From NCBI GenBank assembly GCA_021405325.1, contig QWII01000047.1, positions 62,001 through 126,000 on the forward strand: a stretch of 64,000 nt of DNA, written 5' to 3'. The DNA comes from Caldilinea sp. CFX5. GTDB taxonomy: Bacteria > Chloroflexota > Anaerolineae > Caldilineales > Caldilineaceae. Shown here in pieces: positions 50,763 to 60,261 of the stretch; within the stretch, counting starts at the first letter, position 1; each line of letters begins with the position of its first letter. The notes under the pieces were generated by a model, which had not been told where the DNA came from, ran no database searches, and was given only the letters and a program-made list of their open reading frames with translations. The translations under genes and the position numbers were made by a program.

Positions 50763-51025
50763 TCTTCTGCCTCATCTTTGAACACTACAGCCAGAATCTG
50801 GACAACAGTCCCTTCGACCTGGTAGAACACGCGCAATTCATCAACACGCAAGCGATATTCCGGCCATTCAATACCTTTCAACCGCTTAATACGGCTTTTG
50901 CTCTCACGGCGCGGCTCATGGCGTAGATGGGTTTCAATGGCTTGTTTCACCATTGCTCGCCAACGTGCGGTAAGACCAACATAATCCTGTAAGGCATGGT
51001 CAGTAAATTGGATCTCATACCGCAT
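50729..51025 (-). CDS. RelE/ParE-type toxin
   Basis: A 98-residue basic protein. MRYEIQFTDHALQDYVGL at the start, RIKRLKGIEWPEYRLRVDELRVFYQV in the centre and ILAVVFKDEAEEWL at the end are the RelE/ParE core, in which R-x-R-V-DE-R-V-x-Y is the strand bearing active-site residues. RelE-like members cleave ribosome-bound mRNA; ParE-like members poison gyrase, and which applies is unclear. The pair lies inside the transporter operon. Confidence 0.8.
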   Translation of the reverse strand: MRYEIQFTDHALQDYVGLTARWRAMVKQAIETHLRHEPRRESKSRIKRLKGIEWPEYRLRVDELRVFYQVEGTVVQILAVVFKDEAEEWLTTFGRPTI

Positions 51026-51082
51026 AGAATTAAGTATATCACATTCTGTAGTGTTCTGAAAGCCTTTGTTTAGAATAGCATG

Positions 51083-51991
51083 TTACTCACTACGCCGAAC
51101 GCGTGGGTTCGCTAATTCATCCAACCCGGCGGAGACCATGAAGAGCATGACGAACATGAGAATGATCGTCACAATCGGCATCATCAGCCACCACCACATC
51201 TCGCGCAGCAGGGCGTTTTGGTTTTGCGCCCAGTAGATGGTGACGCCGATGGTTGGCTCGCGCAATGGTCCCAGCCCCAACGCCGGTAGACCAACCGAGG
51301 CGAAAATGGCGCCGGTGACCGAGCCGACCAGACTTGCGCCCAAATAGGGCAGCAGATTGGGCACCAGTTCGCGGAAGATAATCCCCCAGTTGCTCATGCC
51401 GTTGAGTCGCGCCATCATCACATAGGAGCGCTCACGCAGGGTCAACACTTGGGAGCGAATCGTGCGCGCCGGCCCCATCCAGGCCGTTAGGGCAATGATA
51501 AAGGCCATACTGGTTAAGGTAAAGCTTTTGGCATCCATGGACGATGCAATGACAATCAGGATCAGCAACCCCGGCACTGTCAGCAAGACATCGACAACCC
51601 AACGCACGATCACATCATACCAACCGCCAAAAAAAGCGGAAGTGAAGCCCATAAAAGCGCCAAAGGTTACCCCGATGACGCCGGCAATAATCCCAATGCG
51701 GAAGGTTTCCCAAACCCCGTAGACGGCAACGGCAAAAAGATTACGCCCCTGACCATCGGTGCCAAAGGGAAATTCAAGCGATGGCGGCTTTCCGGCCGGC
51801 GCCCCCAGCGGATAGGCGGCTTTAATATCGATATATTGGGCGCCGATTAGCGAAAAGAGGATAAAGAAGAGCAAAATCGCCAACCCAATCGAGAGTTGAA
51901 AGTTGCGGCGTAAATAACTAAGGATGATATTTTGGCCTTGGTTTTTCTTCGCCAGCGGCCGCGCCGTCACAGATGCACTCTGAACACTCAT
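51083..51991 (-). CDS. ABC transporter permease (OppC/DppC-like)
   Basis: A 302-residue inner-membrane permease. There is an N-terminal helix (LSIGLAILLFFILFSLIGA), a PLGAPAGKPPSLEFPFGTDGQGRNLF segment typical of OppC, and five further helices. VLTLRERSYVMMARLNGMSNWGIIFRELVPN (near 190) is the ATPase-coupling loop. Start MSVQSAS at 51991, two bases after the oppB-like stop. Normal for peptide or nickel uptake systems. Confidence 0.9.
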   Translation of the reverse strand: MSVQSASVTARPLAKKNQGQNIILSYLRRNFQLSIGLAILLFFILFSLIGAQYIDIKAAYPLGAPAGKPPSLEFPFGTDGQGRNLFAVAVYGVWETFRIGIIAGVIGVTFGAFMGFTSAFFGGWYDVIVRWVVDVLLTVPGLLILIVIASSMDAKSFTLTSMAFIIALTAWMGPARTIRSQVLTLRERSYVMMARLNGMSNWGIIFRELVPNLLPYLGASLVGSVTGAIFASVGLPALGLGPLREPTIGVTIYWAQNQNALLREMWWWLMMPIVTIILMFVMLFMVSAGLDELANPRVRRSE

Positions 51992-51992
51992 A

Positions 51993-52997
51993 TCACTTCC
52001 CCTCATAGGCAATCCGCGGGTCAAGCAGCGGGTAGACAAGATCAACAATCAACATGGCGATAGCAATGGCAACTGTCAAAATGAAGACAATGCCGTAGAT
52101 CAAGAAATAGTCGAGTTGCCGGATCGAATTGTTGAGCAAGGTTCCCAACCCCGGATAGCGGAAGATCACTTCCACCAATACCGACCCAGAGACAATGTAA
52201 GGAAAGGCAATCGCCAACCCCGTAATTTGGGGCAACAGCGCATTACGCACCGCGTACTTATAAAAAAGACGCCAATTCTTTAAGCCCTTCGCTTCACCAA
52301 AGGTCATATAATCCTCACCCTGTACTGTGACCATCATGCCACGCATACCGATGACCCAACCACCGGTGGTAGTCAGGATCAGGGAGATGGCCGGCAAGGT
52401 GCCATATTTGATGACCTCCAGGACAAAGTTCAAATCAAATTTGGGCAATTTGGTGGCGTCAAAGGCGCCACCCAAGGGGAGCAACTGCCACTTAAAGGCC
52501 ACAAAGTAGATAAGCAGCAGCCCAATCACAAAGGCGGGTACGGCGCCGATCACGAGAAAGCCAGGCATAATGTTCCGCAAGAAAAAGCCTGATTTACTCC
52601 AAGCCATTAAGGCGCCCAATAGCGTACCCAGAATAAAGGTAATGATCGTGGTTAACGAAAGCAGACCCACCGTCCACCAAACGGCTTGCCCGATCAATTC
52701 CGGCACGGTTTTCGGAAAGTTGGACATCGAATAGCCCAAGTTGAAGCGTGCCATCTCACTCATATAGGTAAGATACTGCTTCCACACCGGCTGATCCAAC
52801 CCAAACTTCTTTTCATAGCTCTGCACCATTTCTTCAAAGCCCGGTGGAATATAGCCGCCACGCGAGGCTTGTTCCAGCAACTTTTCCCGAATCGGGTTAC
52901 GCGGTGTGAGTTTGGGGATGAAGAAGTTTAACGTCGCCGCCGCCCAAATCGTCAACAAGAGGAGAAAAATGCGACGGAGGAAGTAGGATAGACTCAT
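51993..52997 (-). CDS. ABC transporter permease (OppB/DppB-like)
   Basis: A 334-residue permease. The N-terminal helix RIFLLLLTIWAAATLNFFIP is followed by a periplasmic region with FGLDQPVWKQYLTYMSEM, then five helices. The coupling loop is VQGEDYMTFGEAKGLKNWRLFYKYAVRNALLP (near 225). ATG at 52997 has GGAG upstream. It is separated from the binding-protein gene by a hairpin. Confidence 0.9.
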   Translation of the reverse strand: MSLSYFLRRIFLLLLTIWAAATLNFFIPKLTPRNPIREKLLEQASRGGYIPPGFEEMVQSYEKKFGLDQPVWKQYLTYMSEMARFNLGYSMSNFPKTVPELIGQAVWWTVGLLSLTTIITFILGTLLGALMAWSKSGFFLRNIMPGFLVIGAVPAFVIGLLLIYFVAFKWQLLPLGGAFDATKLPKFDLNFVLEVIKYGTLPAISLILTTTGGWVIGMRGMMVTVQGEDYMTFGEAKGLKNWRLFYKYAVRNALLPQITGLAIAFPYIVSGSVLVEVIFRYPGLGTLLNNSIRQLDYFLIYGIVFILTVAIAIAMLIVDLVYPLLDPRIAYEGK

Positions 52998-53035
52998 GGG
53001 ATACTCCAAAGGAAACAAGCGATTTTAGATTGCCA

Positions 53036-53092
53036 ATTTTAGATTTTGGATTTCAACGGCTGCTAAGCACGCTAAAATCCAAAATCTAAAAT
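53036..53092. repeat. 18-bp perfect AT-rich inverted repeat
   Basis: attttagattttggattt (53036-53053) pairs with 53075-53092; the left side has an additional gattttagat word. It lies between the binding-protein and OppB-like genes of one operon, where it may tune the excess of binding protein over permease. Confidence 0.88.
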
Positions 53093-53096
53093 CGTC

Positions 53097-54977
53097 TTAC
53101 GCAGCCGGTTTCAGGTTCTGCAGAATCAAGGGGAAGGTCAGGTGCCAGAAGGCGCCATTGACATAGGGGTTGTCAACCGTCGGCCAGTTCGTCCAGTAGG
53201 TCTGGTTGTAGGGAATGCGATGCAGCCACTGTTGCACTGGGCAGTCGGGCAGTTCATCCAGGAAGATCTCCAACGCCTTCAGATAGAGATCCATATAAGC
53301 CGGATCGGTAGCCGGCACCTTCGCCATCTCTTCCAAAACGGCGTCATAGTCGGCGTTTTGGAAGCGGGAGTTATAGGTGGTGGGTGTGCCGACCGGTTGG
53401 TAATACTTGCTGGTGAACATATCCAAGGTGTCGAATGGATCGTTGATGCTGCCGCCGTGGCCATTCAACCAGATGTGTTCCTTGCCTTCGCTGATCTGGG
53501 TGCCATGATCCGCCGGCATTTGGAAGTCGAGGTCAAAGCCGCCATTGCGCAACTGTTCCGCCAGGACCGGGCCGATGTCGGCGAAGACGCCCCAGCCACC
53601 GATGATGTCGGTGATGCGTTGCCCATCTTTGGCCCAGAAACCGTCAGCATCCTTTTCGTAACCGGCGGCGGCCATGCGTTCGGCGGCCTTCTCCAGGTTA
53701 TGTTCTGCGGTGTTGTACTTTTCCAGCAACGGCGCCGCGGCTTCAAAGAAAGGCGCCAAGCCAGGGTACTGCGGGAAGGGGAGCGTGGTCAACACGCCGG
53801 AGCCTTCCAACGCCACATCGAGCATCTGCTGGCGGTCAATTGTGAGGCTAACGGCCCAGCGCACATTCTTGTCGGCAAAGGGGCCTTCGTCGCAGTTGAA
53901 CCAGAAGGAGGTCGGCCACCAGTCAGTGTAGCCCAAGGGCAGTTCTTTGTTGGTATGGGTGATGATCTTTTCGTTCTGCTCCACCACCTGTTTGATCGTC
54001 GCCGCACGCAGGTCGAGCAACGAATCCAGTTCATTGTTGATGACCATCTGCGCCATGGTGGTTTCGTCCGCCGTGGGGAGCATCAGAATGCGCTCGACCG
54101 TCGGCATTTCGGCGACGAAGCCGCTCTTGACCGCCCACCAATCCTCGCGCCGGTCAATGAATTTCTGCTGTGGCGTCCAGGCGGTGATCTTGTAAGGGCC
54201 AGTGCAAACGGGCAGACCGGCTTCCGCATCCCATCCTTGGTAGGCAGGAACATCTTCGACATCTTTGAAGATGTGTTCAGGCACGATGTAGATGCCCGTG
54301 TCAAACTTAGAGGAGAGATGACTGAACATAAAACGCGGGCGGGGATCATTGAAGGTAATCTTGGCGGTCGTGTCATCCACGACCGTCGCTTCCTTCACCC
54401 ACTTGGAGACTTCAACGGAGTTGCGAATCTTGGTGGAATCGGGATTGCCGCCAATTGTGACCAGCATGTTGATCGTAAAAGCGACATCCTTGGCGCCGAA
54501 GGGTGTGCCATCACTCCACTCAGCGCCGGCGCGGGTCTTGATGGTCAACTCGGTGAAATCGGCGTTGTACTCATAGCTCTCGGCCAACCACGGAATGTGT
54601 TCGTCGGCAAAGGCAGAGTAATAGTAGAGCGGCTCCCAGAGTGCGGCGCTGCCAATCTGGTGGGTGGCGCCGGTAGCGTAGGGGTTGCCCAACCCAACGT
54701 CGGTGAACTGACCCTGGCTGCCACCGAACATAAGGATTAAGGTCTTTTCACGCGTAACTTCAGCGACATCGACCGCCGGCGCAGCACCAGCGGCGGGCGC
54801 AGCATCAGCGGCGGGCGCAGCATCAGCCGGCGCCACCTCGCTACCAGGGGCCGGGGGCGTACCACAGGCCGCCACCATCACGCCGGCCGCGGCCAAACCG
54901 CTTAGGCGCAGAAAGTCGCGGCGACTCACATCGGGGTTGACAGTAAACAGATTCTTTTTTGGCGTCTTTTCAGACAT
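53097..54977 (-). CDS. Extracellular solute-binding lipoprotein, family 5
   Basis: A 626-residue peptide/nickel-type binding protein. The N-terminus SRRDFLRLSGLAAAGVMVAACG combines a twin-arginine-like motif with a lipobox (Cys lipidated), so it is anchored outside the membrane. An Ala/Pro/Asp repeat linker (PADAAPAADAAPAAG) follows. The body has AALWEPLYYYSAFADEHIP, WSDGTPFGAKDVAFTINM and CTGPYKITAWTP, as in SBP family 5. Cargo may be oligopeptides; a sugar or nickel chelate cannot be excluded. It is first in the leftward transporter operon. Confidence 0.9.
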   Translation of the reverse strand: MSEKTPKKNLFTVNPDVSRRDFLRLSGLAAAGVMVAACGTPPAPGSEVAPADAAPAADAAPAAGAAPAVDVAEVTREKTLILMFGGSQGQFTDVGLGNPYATGATHQIGSAALWEPLYYYSAFADEHIPWLAESYEYNADFTELTIKTRAGAEWSDGTPFGAKDVAFTINMLVTIGGNPDSTKIRNSVEVSKWVKEATVVDDTTAKITFNDPRPRFMFSHLSSKFDTGIYIVPEHIFKDVEDVPAYQGWDAEAGLPVCTGPYKITAWTPQQKFIDRREDWWAVKSGFVAEMPTVERILMLPTADETTMAQMVINNELDSLLDLRAATIKQVVEQNEKIITHTNKELPLGYTDWWPTSFWFNCDEGPFADKNVRWAVSLTIDRQQMLDVALEGSGVLTTLPFPQYPGLAPFFEAAAPLLEKYNTAEHNLEKAAERMAAAGYEKDADGFWAKDGQRITDIIGGWGVFADIGPVLAEQLRNGGFDLDFQMPADHGTQISEGKEHIWLNGHGGSINDPFDTLDMFTSKYYQPVGTPTTYNSRFQNADYDAVLEEMAKVPATDPAYMDLYLKALEIFLDELPDCPVQQWLHRIPYNQTYWTNWPTVDNPYVNGAFWHLTFPLILQNLKPAA

Positions 54978-55532
54978 AGTTTCCTCCATGAATTGATGGT
55001 TGGAAAATAAACAAGCATTATATAGGGTAAGCAAAGTATTGTTGAGTTAACAGGAACGAGGACGCCAGGCAGCCAAGCCGGCGCGGTGAAAGGTAAACGC
55101 GCAAAAATCAGCTTTTCATCCCGGCGTTTTCATCCTGTCAAGGAGCAAACGCTTATTCCCAATAATGTCACGCGCAATGCCGACAAGAGGTAATGTATAC
55201 CGGCGAATTCAGGATACGCTTAGAAAAAGCGTACAGGGTTGCTGCCTATGCTGTTCGCAGGTACATGTAGCGGCGTTTCGCCACAACGACAGAAAATTGT
55301 CGGTAGGGTAGCTTGAGTATAGAATAGTTTTGCCACCATGTCAAAAGCGCGAAATTGCATCTAGCGATTTTGTGCTATACTTAAGCGGCAAAGGGTCGCT
55401 GCCCTTGAGTGACTGTCATTCAGAGCGTACAACGGCCGGCAGTACGTAAGCGTTTTCCCCATTTCCTAATGAAACTCTCATCAACGTTTGCGGCGACGCG
55501 GGCTAAATTTTCTAGAAACCTGTACTAAATTC
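54978..55532. other. Intergenic region, no gene seen
   Basis: About 555 bp between the divergent binding-protein and FtsX-like genes. I find no convincing ORF or long inverted repeat, in contrast to most other spacers. TTGCAT (55355) and TATACT (55376) with 15-bp spacing form a weak rightward promoter candidate. The leftward transporter promoter should also be here. Confidence 0.5.
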
Positions 55533-58472
55533 ATGAACACAACGCATCTACCTGCGCCGCTACAACCCACCGGCGCAGCCGAACTTGATGGCCATAGCAA
55601 CGCCGTGCGTCGGCTGGCGCAAGTGCGCAAACCGCCGCTCTTTTTGCGCCCCTTTCGTGGTCTGGTCGATCTGATCTATCTCTCGACACGTCGTCTGCAC
55701 TACCATAGTGGGTTGAGCCTGCTCTCCTTGTTGGGCTTTGTCCTGGCCATTGCCCTGGTCAGCAGCGCCGCCTTTTTTTCCAATGCGGTCGATACGGTGA
55801 TTATGCGCCAGGAGTTGGCCGAATATAGCCGGGTGACCGGGCGGCCCCCCCTTTCTTCGCGCATTTATACACCTTCCACGCGCGTCGTCCCTTTGACGAT
55901 CGAGCGTAGTGAAACGTTAGGCGACAATGTTTCCACCACCCTCTCGGCCGAAGTTGGGCTGCCGGTGCGTTACATCGGCATGATGGCCGATAGCGGCGTG
56001 CTGAGCTTGCAACCGCTGGCCAACGACACGCGATATGAGGGCAAACGCACGTTGGGTAATGTTAATGTTGTCTACTTTAAGGATATTGCCAACCATGTCG
56101 TCTTTGATGGCCCCGCGCTGGATAACGATGGCGCTTCCGGCGAACGGCTGGAGGTGTGGATGTCCTCGGCGCTGGGGGCGAAATTGGGCATTCAGCCCGG
56201 CGACCAATTTGATTTGGCCGGCACCGGGCAGGACGCCATTCCGGTCCCCGTAACCATTGTCGGCTTCTGGCGCGCCACGGATGCCAAAGATCCCTTCTGG
56301 TTCAGCGACCCCGATCAAACCCTGGCCGAGAAACTACTGACCCGCCGCGGTGACTACATCGGCCATGTTGAGTCGCGCCTGACGACCAAGGTGCGCGCCG
56401 TCACCTGGCATGTGATCCTCGACGAGACCCAAGCGACGCCGACCCGTGGCCGCAACTATATTGACGGCTTTCAGACCGCCGCCGTCGTCATCAGCAAATA
56501 TCTGCCCGATGCCCGTCTGACCTCCCCCTCGCTCTCGTTGGGGAAATTTGTCGGACGGCAGACGGTGTTAACCACGATTTTGCTCGGCTTTAATGTGCCG
56601 GCCTTGAGCTTTTTGCTCTATTTTCTGGTCGTGACCTCCGCCGTCATCGCCTACTGGCAGCGGCGCGAAACGGCGATCATGATCAGTCGTGGCATGACCC
56701 GTTGGGGGGTGCTCAGCTATGTGCTGGTGGAAGGCTTTGTCCTCTTTCTGCTCGGCGCGCCGTTGGGGTTAGGGTTGGGCATGGTGCTGGCGCGCTTAAT
56801 GGGCTATACCGTCAGCTTTCTCAACTTTCAGGAGCGGATGCCCTTGCCGGTCTCATTGGATGGGCTGAACTTGCCGCTCGTTGGCGCGACCATGGGGATT
56901 CTCCTGCTGGCGAAGCTGTGGACAGCCGCCGCCACCAGTCGTGAAACGGTGTTGACCCAACAGCGCGAACATGCCCGCCCGCCCCGTGGCCCCTTCTGGT
57001 ATCGCGCTTATCTAGATTTGTTGCTCTTGATTCCGGCCTGGTATGGCTATCAACAGTTGATGCAGCGCGGCTCGCTCGGCGCGCTGGTGGAGAATCGCCC
57101 TGAAGAGTTATATCAAGATCCGCTACTGATTGTGGTGCCGGCGCTCTTTGTGGTGGTGATGGCTTTCCTGGCGATGCGCCTCTTCCCGCTAGTCATGCGG
57201 ATTCTTGACTGGCTTGCCAACCGCACGCCCTGGTTGACGTTCCATCTGGCCTTGCGCCAACTGGGACGCTACAGCCAGAACTACATCAACCCCATGTTGT
57301 TGGTGATCGTGTCGCTGGCGTTGGGCGTCTACACGCTATCAATGGCCGCCAGCCTCGACAAGTGGTTGGTGGATCGCATGTATTACCGCATTGGCACGGA
57401 TCTCGCCTTTACCCCCTTTTCCGAAGTCGAATCCCAATCCGATACGCCGTCGCCGGGCGCCGAGTGGATTCCGCCGATTGATGAGTTTGAGACGCTGCCA
57501 GGCGTGGTTACAGCCGCGCGGGTGGGCGATTATCGCGCCGAAATTGACCTGGGCGCCGCTGCTGCGGGGCGGGTGCGTGGCCGCTTTCTGGGCGTTGATC
57601 GGGTCGATTTTATGCGGGTCGCCTGGTTCCGCGGCGACCTGGCGCGTGAGCCGTTGGGCGGGTTGATGAACCGGCTGGCCGCCACCGATGACGCCATTCT
57701 GGTTTCCGAAAAGTTCCTGACCGCACATCAACTGCGGGTCGGGGATAAGGTCAACATCCACGTTATCACCGATTTGGGCACCAGCCTCAAGAGCGCATTT
57801 ACAATTGTCGGCGCCTATGAATATTTCCCCACCGTCTATGAGGATCAGCCGACCGTGGTCGGTAATTTAGAATTTCTCTTCTCTTTTTTTGGCATGGTCA
57901 TGCCCCATCGCATCTGGCTGGATTTGGAACCGGGCGCCGATGGTAAAGCCGTTCTCGCCGCTGTGCCGACACTGGGCATTGACACCATCAATCGCGACGA
58001 CACCGTCCGGGTTATTCAGGAAGAACAGGCGAAGATGGAGCGGGTCGGCGTCTTTGGTACGCTCTCGGTCGGCTTTATCGCCGCCACCTTTATGGCCGCA
58101 CTGGGCTTGTTGACCTATAGTTACGCGTCCATGAATGAACGGCTCTATCTCTTCTCCGTCATGCGTTCGATTGGTCTCAAACGGGGGCAGGTGGTGGGAC
58201 AAGTGGCAATGGAATATACGGTGCTGACGGCCTATGGCGCCATTGCCGGCGTCATTGCTGGTTCGACCGTCGCCACCATGTTTGTGCCGCTCTTCCGCAT
58301 CACTGGCGACCTGGGTACCGCCCTGCCGCCGCTGCTGCCCATCCTCGCCCGCGACGAAATCTTCCCGCTGGCGATTGCCTTTGCCGGGGTGATGATTGTG
58401 CTGGAGGTGGTGGTGATTTCGTCGGCGCTCTACCAGCGGTTGTTTAGTGCGTTGCGGTTGGGGCATCAGTAA
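55533..58472 (+). CDS. FtsX-like ABC permease
   Basis: A 979-residue membrane protein. It has an N-terminal helix (LSLLSLLGFVLAIALVSSAAFF), a large extracytoplasmic domain, three to four helices around 350-470 (FNVPALSFLLYFLVVTSAVIAYW), and a central helix near 600. A second extracytoplasmic MacB-like domain follows, then three C-terminal helices (VGFIAATFMAALGLLTYSYASM onward). Two FtsX domains are present, as in LolC/MacB-type or DUF214 exporters. No ATPase gene is adjacent, so its partner is encoded elsewhere. The ATG at 55533 is preferred to a TTG 15 codons upstream. Probably exports lipids, peptides or envelope material. Confidence 0.82.
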   Translation: MNTTHLPAPLQPTGAAELDGHSNAVRRLAQVRKPPLFLRPFRGLVDLIYLSTRRLHYHSGLSLLSLLGFVLAIALVSSAAFFSNAVDTVIMRQELAEYSRVTGRPPLSSRIYTPSTRVVPLTIERSETLGDNVSTTLSAEVGLPVRYIGMMADSGVLSLQPLANDTRYEGKRTLGNVNVVYFKDIANHVVFDGPALDNDGASGERLEVWMSSALGAKLGIQPGDQFDLAGTGQDAIPVPVTIVGFWRATDAKDPFWFSDPDQTLAEKLLTRRGDYIGHVESRLTTKVRAVTWHVILDETQATPTRGRNYIDGFQTAAVVISKYLPDARLTSPSLSLGKFVGRQTVLTTILLGFNVPALSFLLYFLVVTSAVIAYWQRRETAIMISRGMTRWGVLSYVLVEGFVLFLLGAPLGLGLGMVLARLMGYTVSFLNFQERMPLPVSLDGLNLPLVGATMGILLLAKLWTAAATSRETVLTQQREHARPPRGPFWYRAYLDLLLLIPAWYGYQQLMQRGSLGALVENRPEELYQDPLLIVVPALFVVVMAFLAMRLFPLVMRILDWLANRTPWLTFHLALRQLGRYSQNYINPMLLVIVSLALGVYTLSMAASLDKWLVDRMYYRIGTDLAFTPFSEVESQSDTPSPGAEWIPPIDEFETLPGVVTAARVGDYRAEIDLGAAAAGRVRGRFLGVDRVDFMRVAWFRGDLAREPLGGLMNRLAATDDAILVSEKFLTAHQLRVGDKVNIHVITDLGTSLKSAFTIVGAYEYFPTVYEDQPTVVGNLEFLFSFFGMVMPHRIWLDLEPGADGKAVLAAVPTLGIDTINRDDTVRVIQEEQAKMERVGVFGTLSVGFIAATFMAALGLLTYSYASMNERLYLFSVMRSIGLKRGQVVGQVAMEYTVLTAYGAIAGVIAGSTVATMFVPLFRITGDLGTALPPLLPILARDEIFPLAIAFAGVMIVLEVVVISSALYQRLFSALRLGHQ

Positions 58473-58535
58473 GAGAAAATGCTGCCTTTTGCAATTTCTG
58501 TTATAATGGGTAAAGACATTTGTTGATAAAGTAGG

Positions 58536-58612
58536 AGTTACGCAAGACGAGTTCTCCGCCAGAGACCATTAGGGTCTGCGAGACCCTAATGGTCTGGGCT
58601 TGTGCGTAAGTC
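58536..58612. repeat. Nested inverted repeat, TTACGCA-ended family (copy 3)
   Basis: Inner arms agaccattagggtct and agaccctaatggtct (58563-58577, 58581-58595) are perfect around GCG. Outer gagttacgcaag and cttgtgcgtaag ends match those of the elements at 8739 and 8827. It lies between the FtsX-like gene and the next small gene. Confidence 0.83.
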
Positions 58613-58643
58613 TTATAAAGTGATGAAGTTTGAGAGGTAGCCT

Positions 58644-59045
58644 ATGCCAACAGCCCAAGTAGTCTCTGAAGTATCATTGAATGAGTTACTAAGCACAGTT
58701 GAGCAATTGAGTACACCTGATTTGCAAAAATTTATTGGAAATGTTTTGGCAGTTGAAGCCAGAAGACGCGCACCAAGTTTGTCTAAGGAAGAGACGCAGC
58801 TTTTGCAACAGATCAATCAAGGTGTGCCGGCTGAAGTGCGTAAACGTTACTGGTTGCTTGATGAAAAACTGCATGATGGTACAATTACAAACGAAGAACA
58901 TCAGGAATTAAGCGACATTATCAATCGTATTGAACTAGCCGACGCTGAACGAATTATGAACCTGATAAAGTTGGCTCAACTGCGCAACACAACAGTCGAT
59001 TCGCTCATGGAACAACTAGGGATCCGCAAGCCCAATTATGCCTAG
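58644..59045 (+). CDS. Small helical protein upstream of an HNH nuclease gene
   Basis: 133 residues, almost entirely helical and charged (LLSTVEQLSTPDLQKFIGNV, EEHQELSDIINRIELADAER). I recognise no named domain. From memory, genes like this often precede small HNH endonuclease genes in cyanobacteria and Chloroflexota. Here the stop overlaps the HNH gene start by eight bases, so the two are coupled. Role unknown; perhaps an antitoxin-like or accessory partner. Confidence 0.6.
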   Translation: MPTAQVVSEVSLNELLSTVEQLSTPDLQKFIGNVLAVEARRRAPSLSKEETQLLQQINQGVPAEVRKRYWLLDEKLHDGTITNEEHQELSDIINRIELADAERIMNLIKLAQLRNTTVDSLMEQLGIRKPNYA

Positions 59046-59470
59046 ACCCTATCTCCCCGTTCGTAAACGACGTGCTGTCATTGCTCGTGCCGATGGTTAC
59101 TGCGAATATTGTCAAAGTCATGCGGATTACACCACCGAAACATTTGCTGTGGAACACAATTATTCCTATCAGCCTGGGTGGCACCGATGATTTAGAAAAT
59201 TTGGCGTTGTCCTGTTCTGGCTGTAACAACTACAAGCATGACAAAACAGAAGCGATTGATCCGGTTGATGGTGAATTAACACCATTATTTCACCCACGGC
59301 GCCAACGCTGGCGTGACCATTTTACCTGGAGTGATGACTACTGTAAGGTTGTCGGTTTGACAGCCATTGGTCGTACCACAATCGCTACGCTGCAAATGAA
59401 CCGATTAGGTTTAGTCAACCTCCGGTACGCCCTTTACTTGATTAGGAAGCACCCGCCTGAACTGATCTAA
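59038..59470 (+). pseudogene. HNH endonuclease with a single-base frameshift
   Basis: The frame from ATG 59038 encodes VRKRRAVIARADGYCEYCQ, the first zinc-binding CxxC and HNH lead-in, and reaches FAVEH. The continuation IIPISLGGTDDLENLALSCS with GCNNYKHD lies in the next frame. One extra A at about 59158 (gaacacAattatt) breaks the typical EHIIPxSLGG strand. Removing it would restore a normal protein of about 143 residues. Either the gene is recently inactivated or the base is a sequencing error. Confidence 0.8.
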
Positions 59471-59518
59471 TTTTTAGTAGCGTTCTACTTAAGAACTTGT
59501 GTCTTTGGAGCATTTGAA

Positions 59519-59845
59519 ATGACAACGCTTGAAAACGTACGCGAACTGTTGCCGGCAATGCTGCCCACCGAAAAGACACAGGCGCTTCAATGGCTTGCCC
59601 GTGATATCGGCGGGACTTATCCGGGTATCGAAAGTACGCCTGCCGTTTTGGGGGGCGAACCATGTGTTGTACGCACGCGCATTCCGGTGTGGCTCTTGGT
59701 GCAAGCAAGAAAACTGGGGAGCAGCGAAGCTGATCTGTTGAAAGCATACCCAACCCTCCGTGCTGAGGATTTGACTAACGCGTGGTCATATTACTACGCC
59801 CATAAGCAAGAGATTGAACAACAAATTCGCGAGAATGAAGAATAG
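59519..59845 (+). CDS. DUF433-family protein
   Basis: 108 residues. GGEPCVVRTRIPVWLLVQAR, LGSSEADLLKAYPTLRAEDL and AWSYYYAHKQEIEQ are the DUF433 core, a small helix-turn-helix fold regarded as an antitoxin when paired with a DUF5615/PIN-like toxin. No such toxin follows; the next gene is a Dabb-domain protein. The extra 35 N-terminal residues are helical. Confidence 0.75.
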   Translation: MTTLENVRELLPAMLPTEKTQALQWLARDIGGTYPGIESTPAVLGGEPCVVRTRIPVWLLVQARKLGSSEADLLKAYPTLRAEDLTNAWSYYYAHKQEIEQQIRENEE

Positions 59846-59860
59846 CCTAAGGAAAGTATT

Positions 59861-60178
59861 ATGATCACAAACCGCCTCCTACGCCACGTCGTCCTTTTCA
59901 AATTCAAAGACGAGACTACCCCAGAACAGACCCATCAAATCGCAGCCGCCTTCCGCGCCTTGCCCAGCCAGATCGACGCCATCCACGCCTTTGAGTGGGG
60001 CACCGATGTCAGCGTCGAAGGCAAGGCGGACGGCTATACCCATTGCTTCTTTGTCACCTTCAAAAGTGAAGCGGACCGGGATGCCTATCTCCCTCACCCT
60101 GCCCATCGCACCTTTGGCACTGTCTTGCGTCCCCACCTGGACAAAGTGCTTGTCCTTGACTACTGGACACAGGAATAA
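59861..60178 (+). CDS. Dabb-domain (stress-responsive A/B barrel) protein
   Basis: 105 residues: LLRHVVLFKFKDETTPEQTH, IHAFEWGTDVSVEGKADGYTHCFFVTF and YLPHPAHRTFGTVLRPHLDKVLVLDYW match the dimeric alpha-beta barrel Dabb family. Its biochemical role is not defined; relatives are stress-induced or act as small enzymes. It is 15 bp downstream of the DUF433 gene. Confidence 0.85.
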   Translation: MITNRLLRHVVLFKFKDETTPEQTHQIAAAFRALPSQIDAIHAFEWGTDVSVEGKADGYTHCFFVTFKSEADRDAYLPHPAHRTFGTVLRPHLDKVLVLDYWTQE

Positions 60179-60187
60179 TCTTGGGGT

Positions 60188-60238
60188 GATTAGGTGATTC
60201 GGTGAGTGAGCTTGTCGAACTCACCGAATCACCTAATC
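60188..60238. repeat. 19-bp perfect inverted repeat of GGTGATT units
   Basis: gattaggtgattcggtgag (60188-60206) and its complement (60220-60238) pair perfectly around a 13-nt loop. The arms contain ggtgatt/ggtgagt 7-nt words. It fills the spacer before the mevalonate kinase gene and overlaps a false upstream extension of that ORF. Confidence 0.88.
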
Positions 60239-60261
60239 ATCCCCCACACATCAACTTTACC

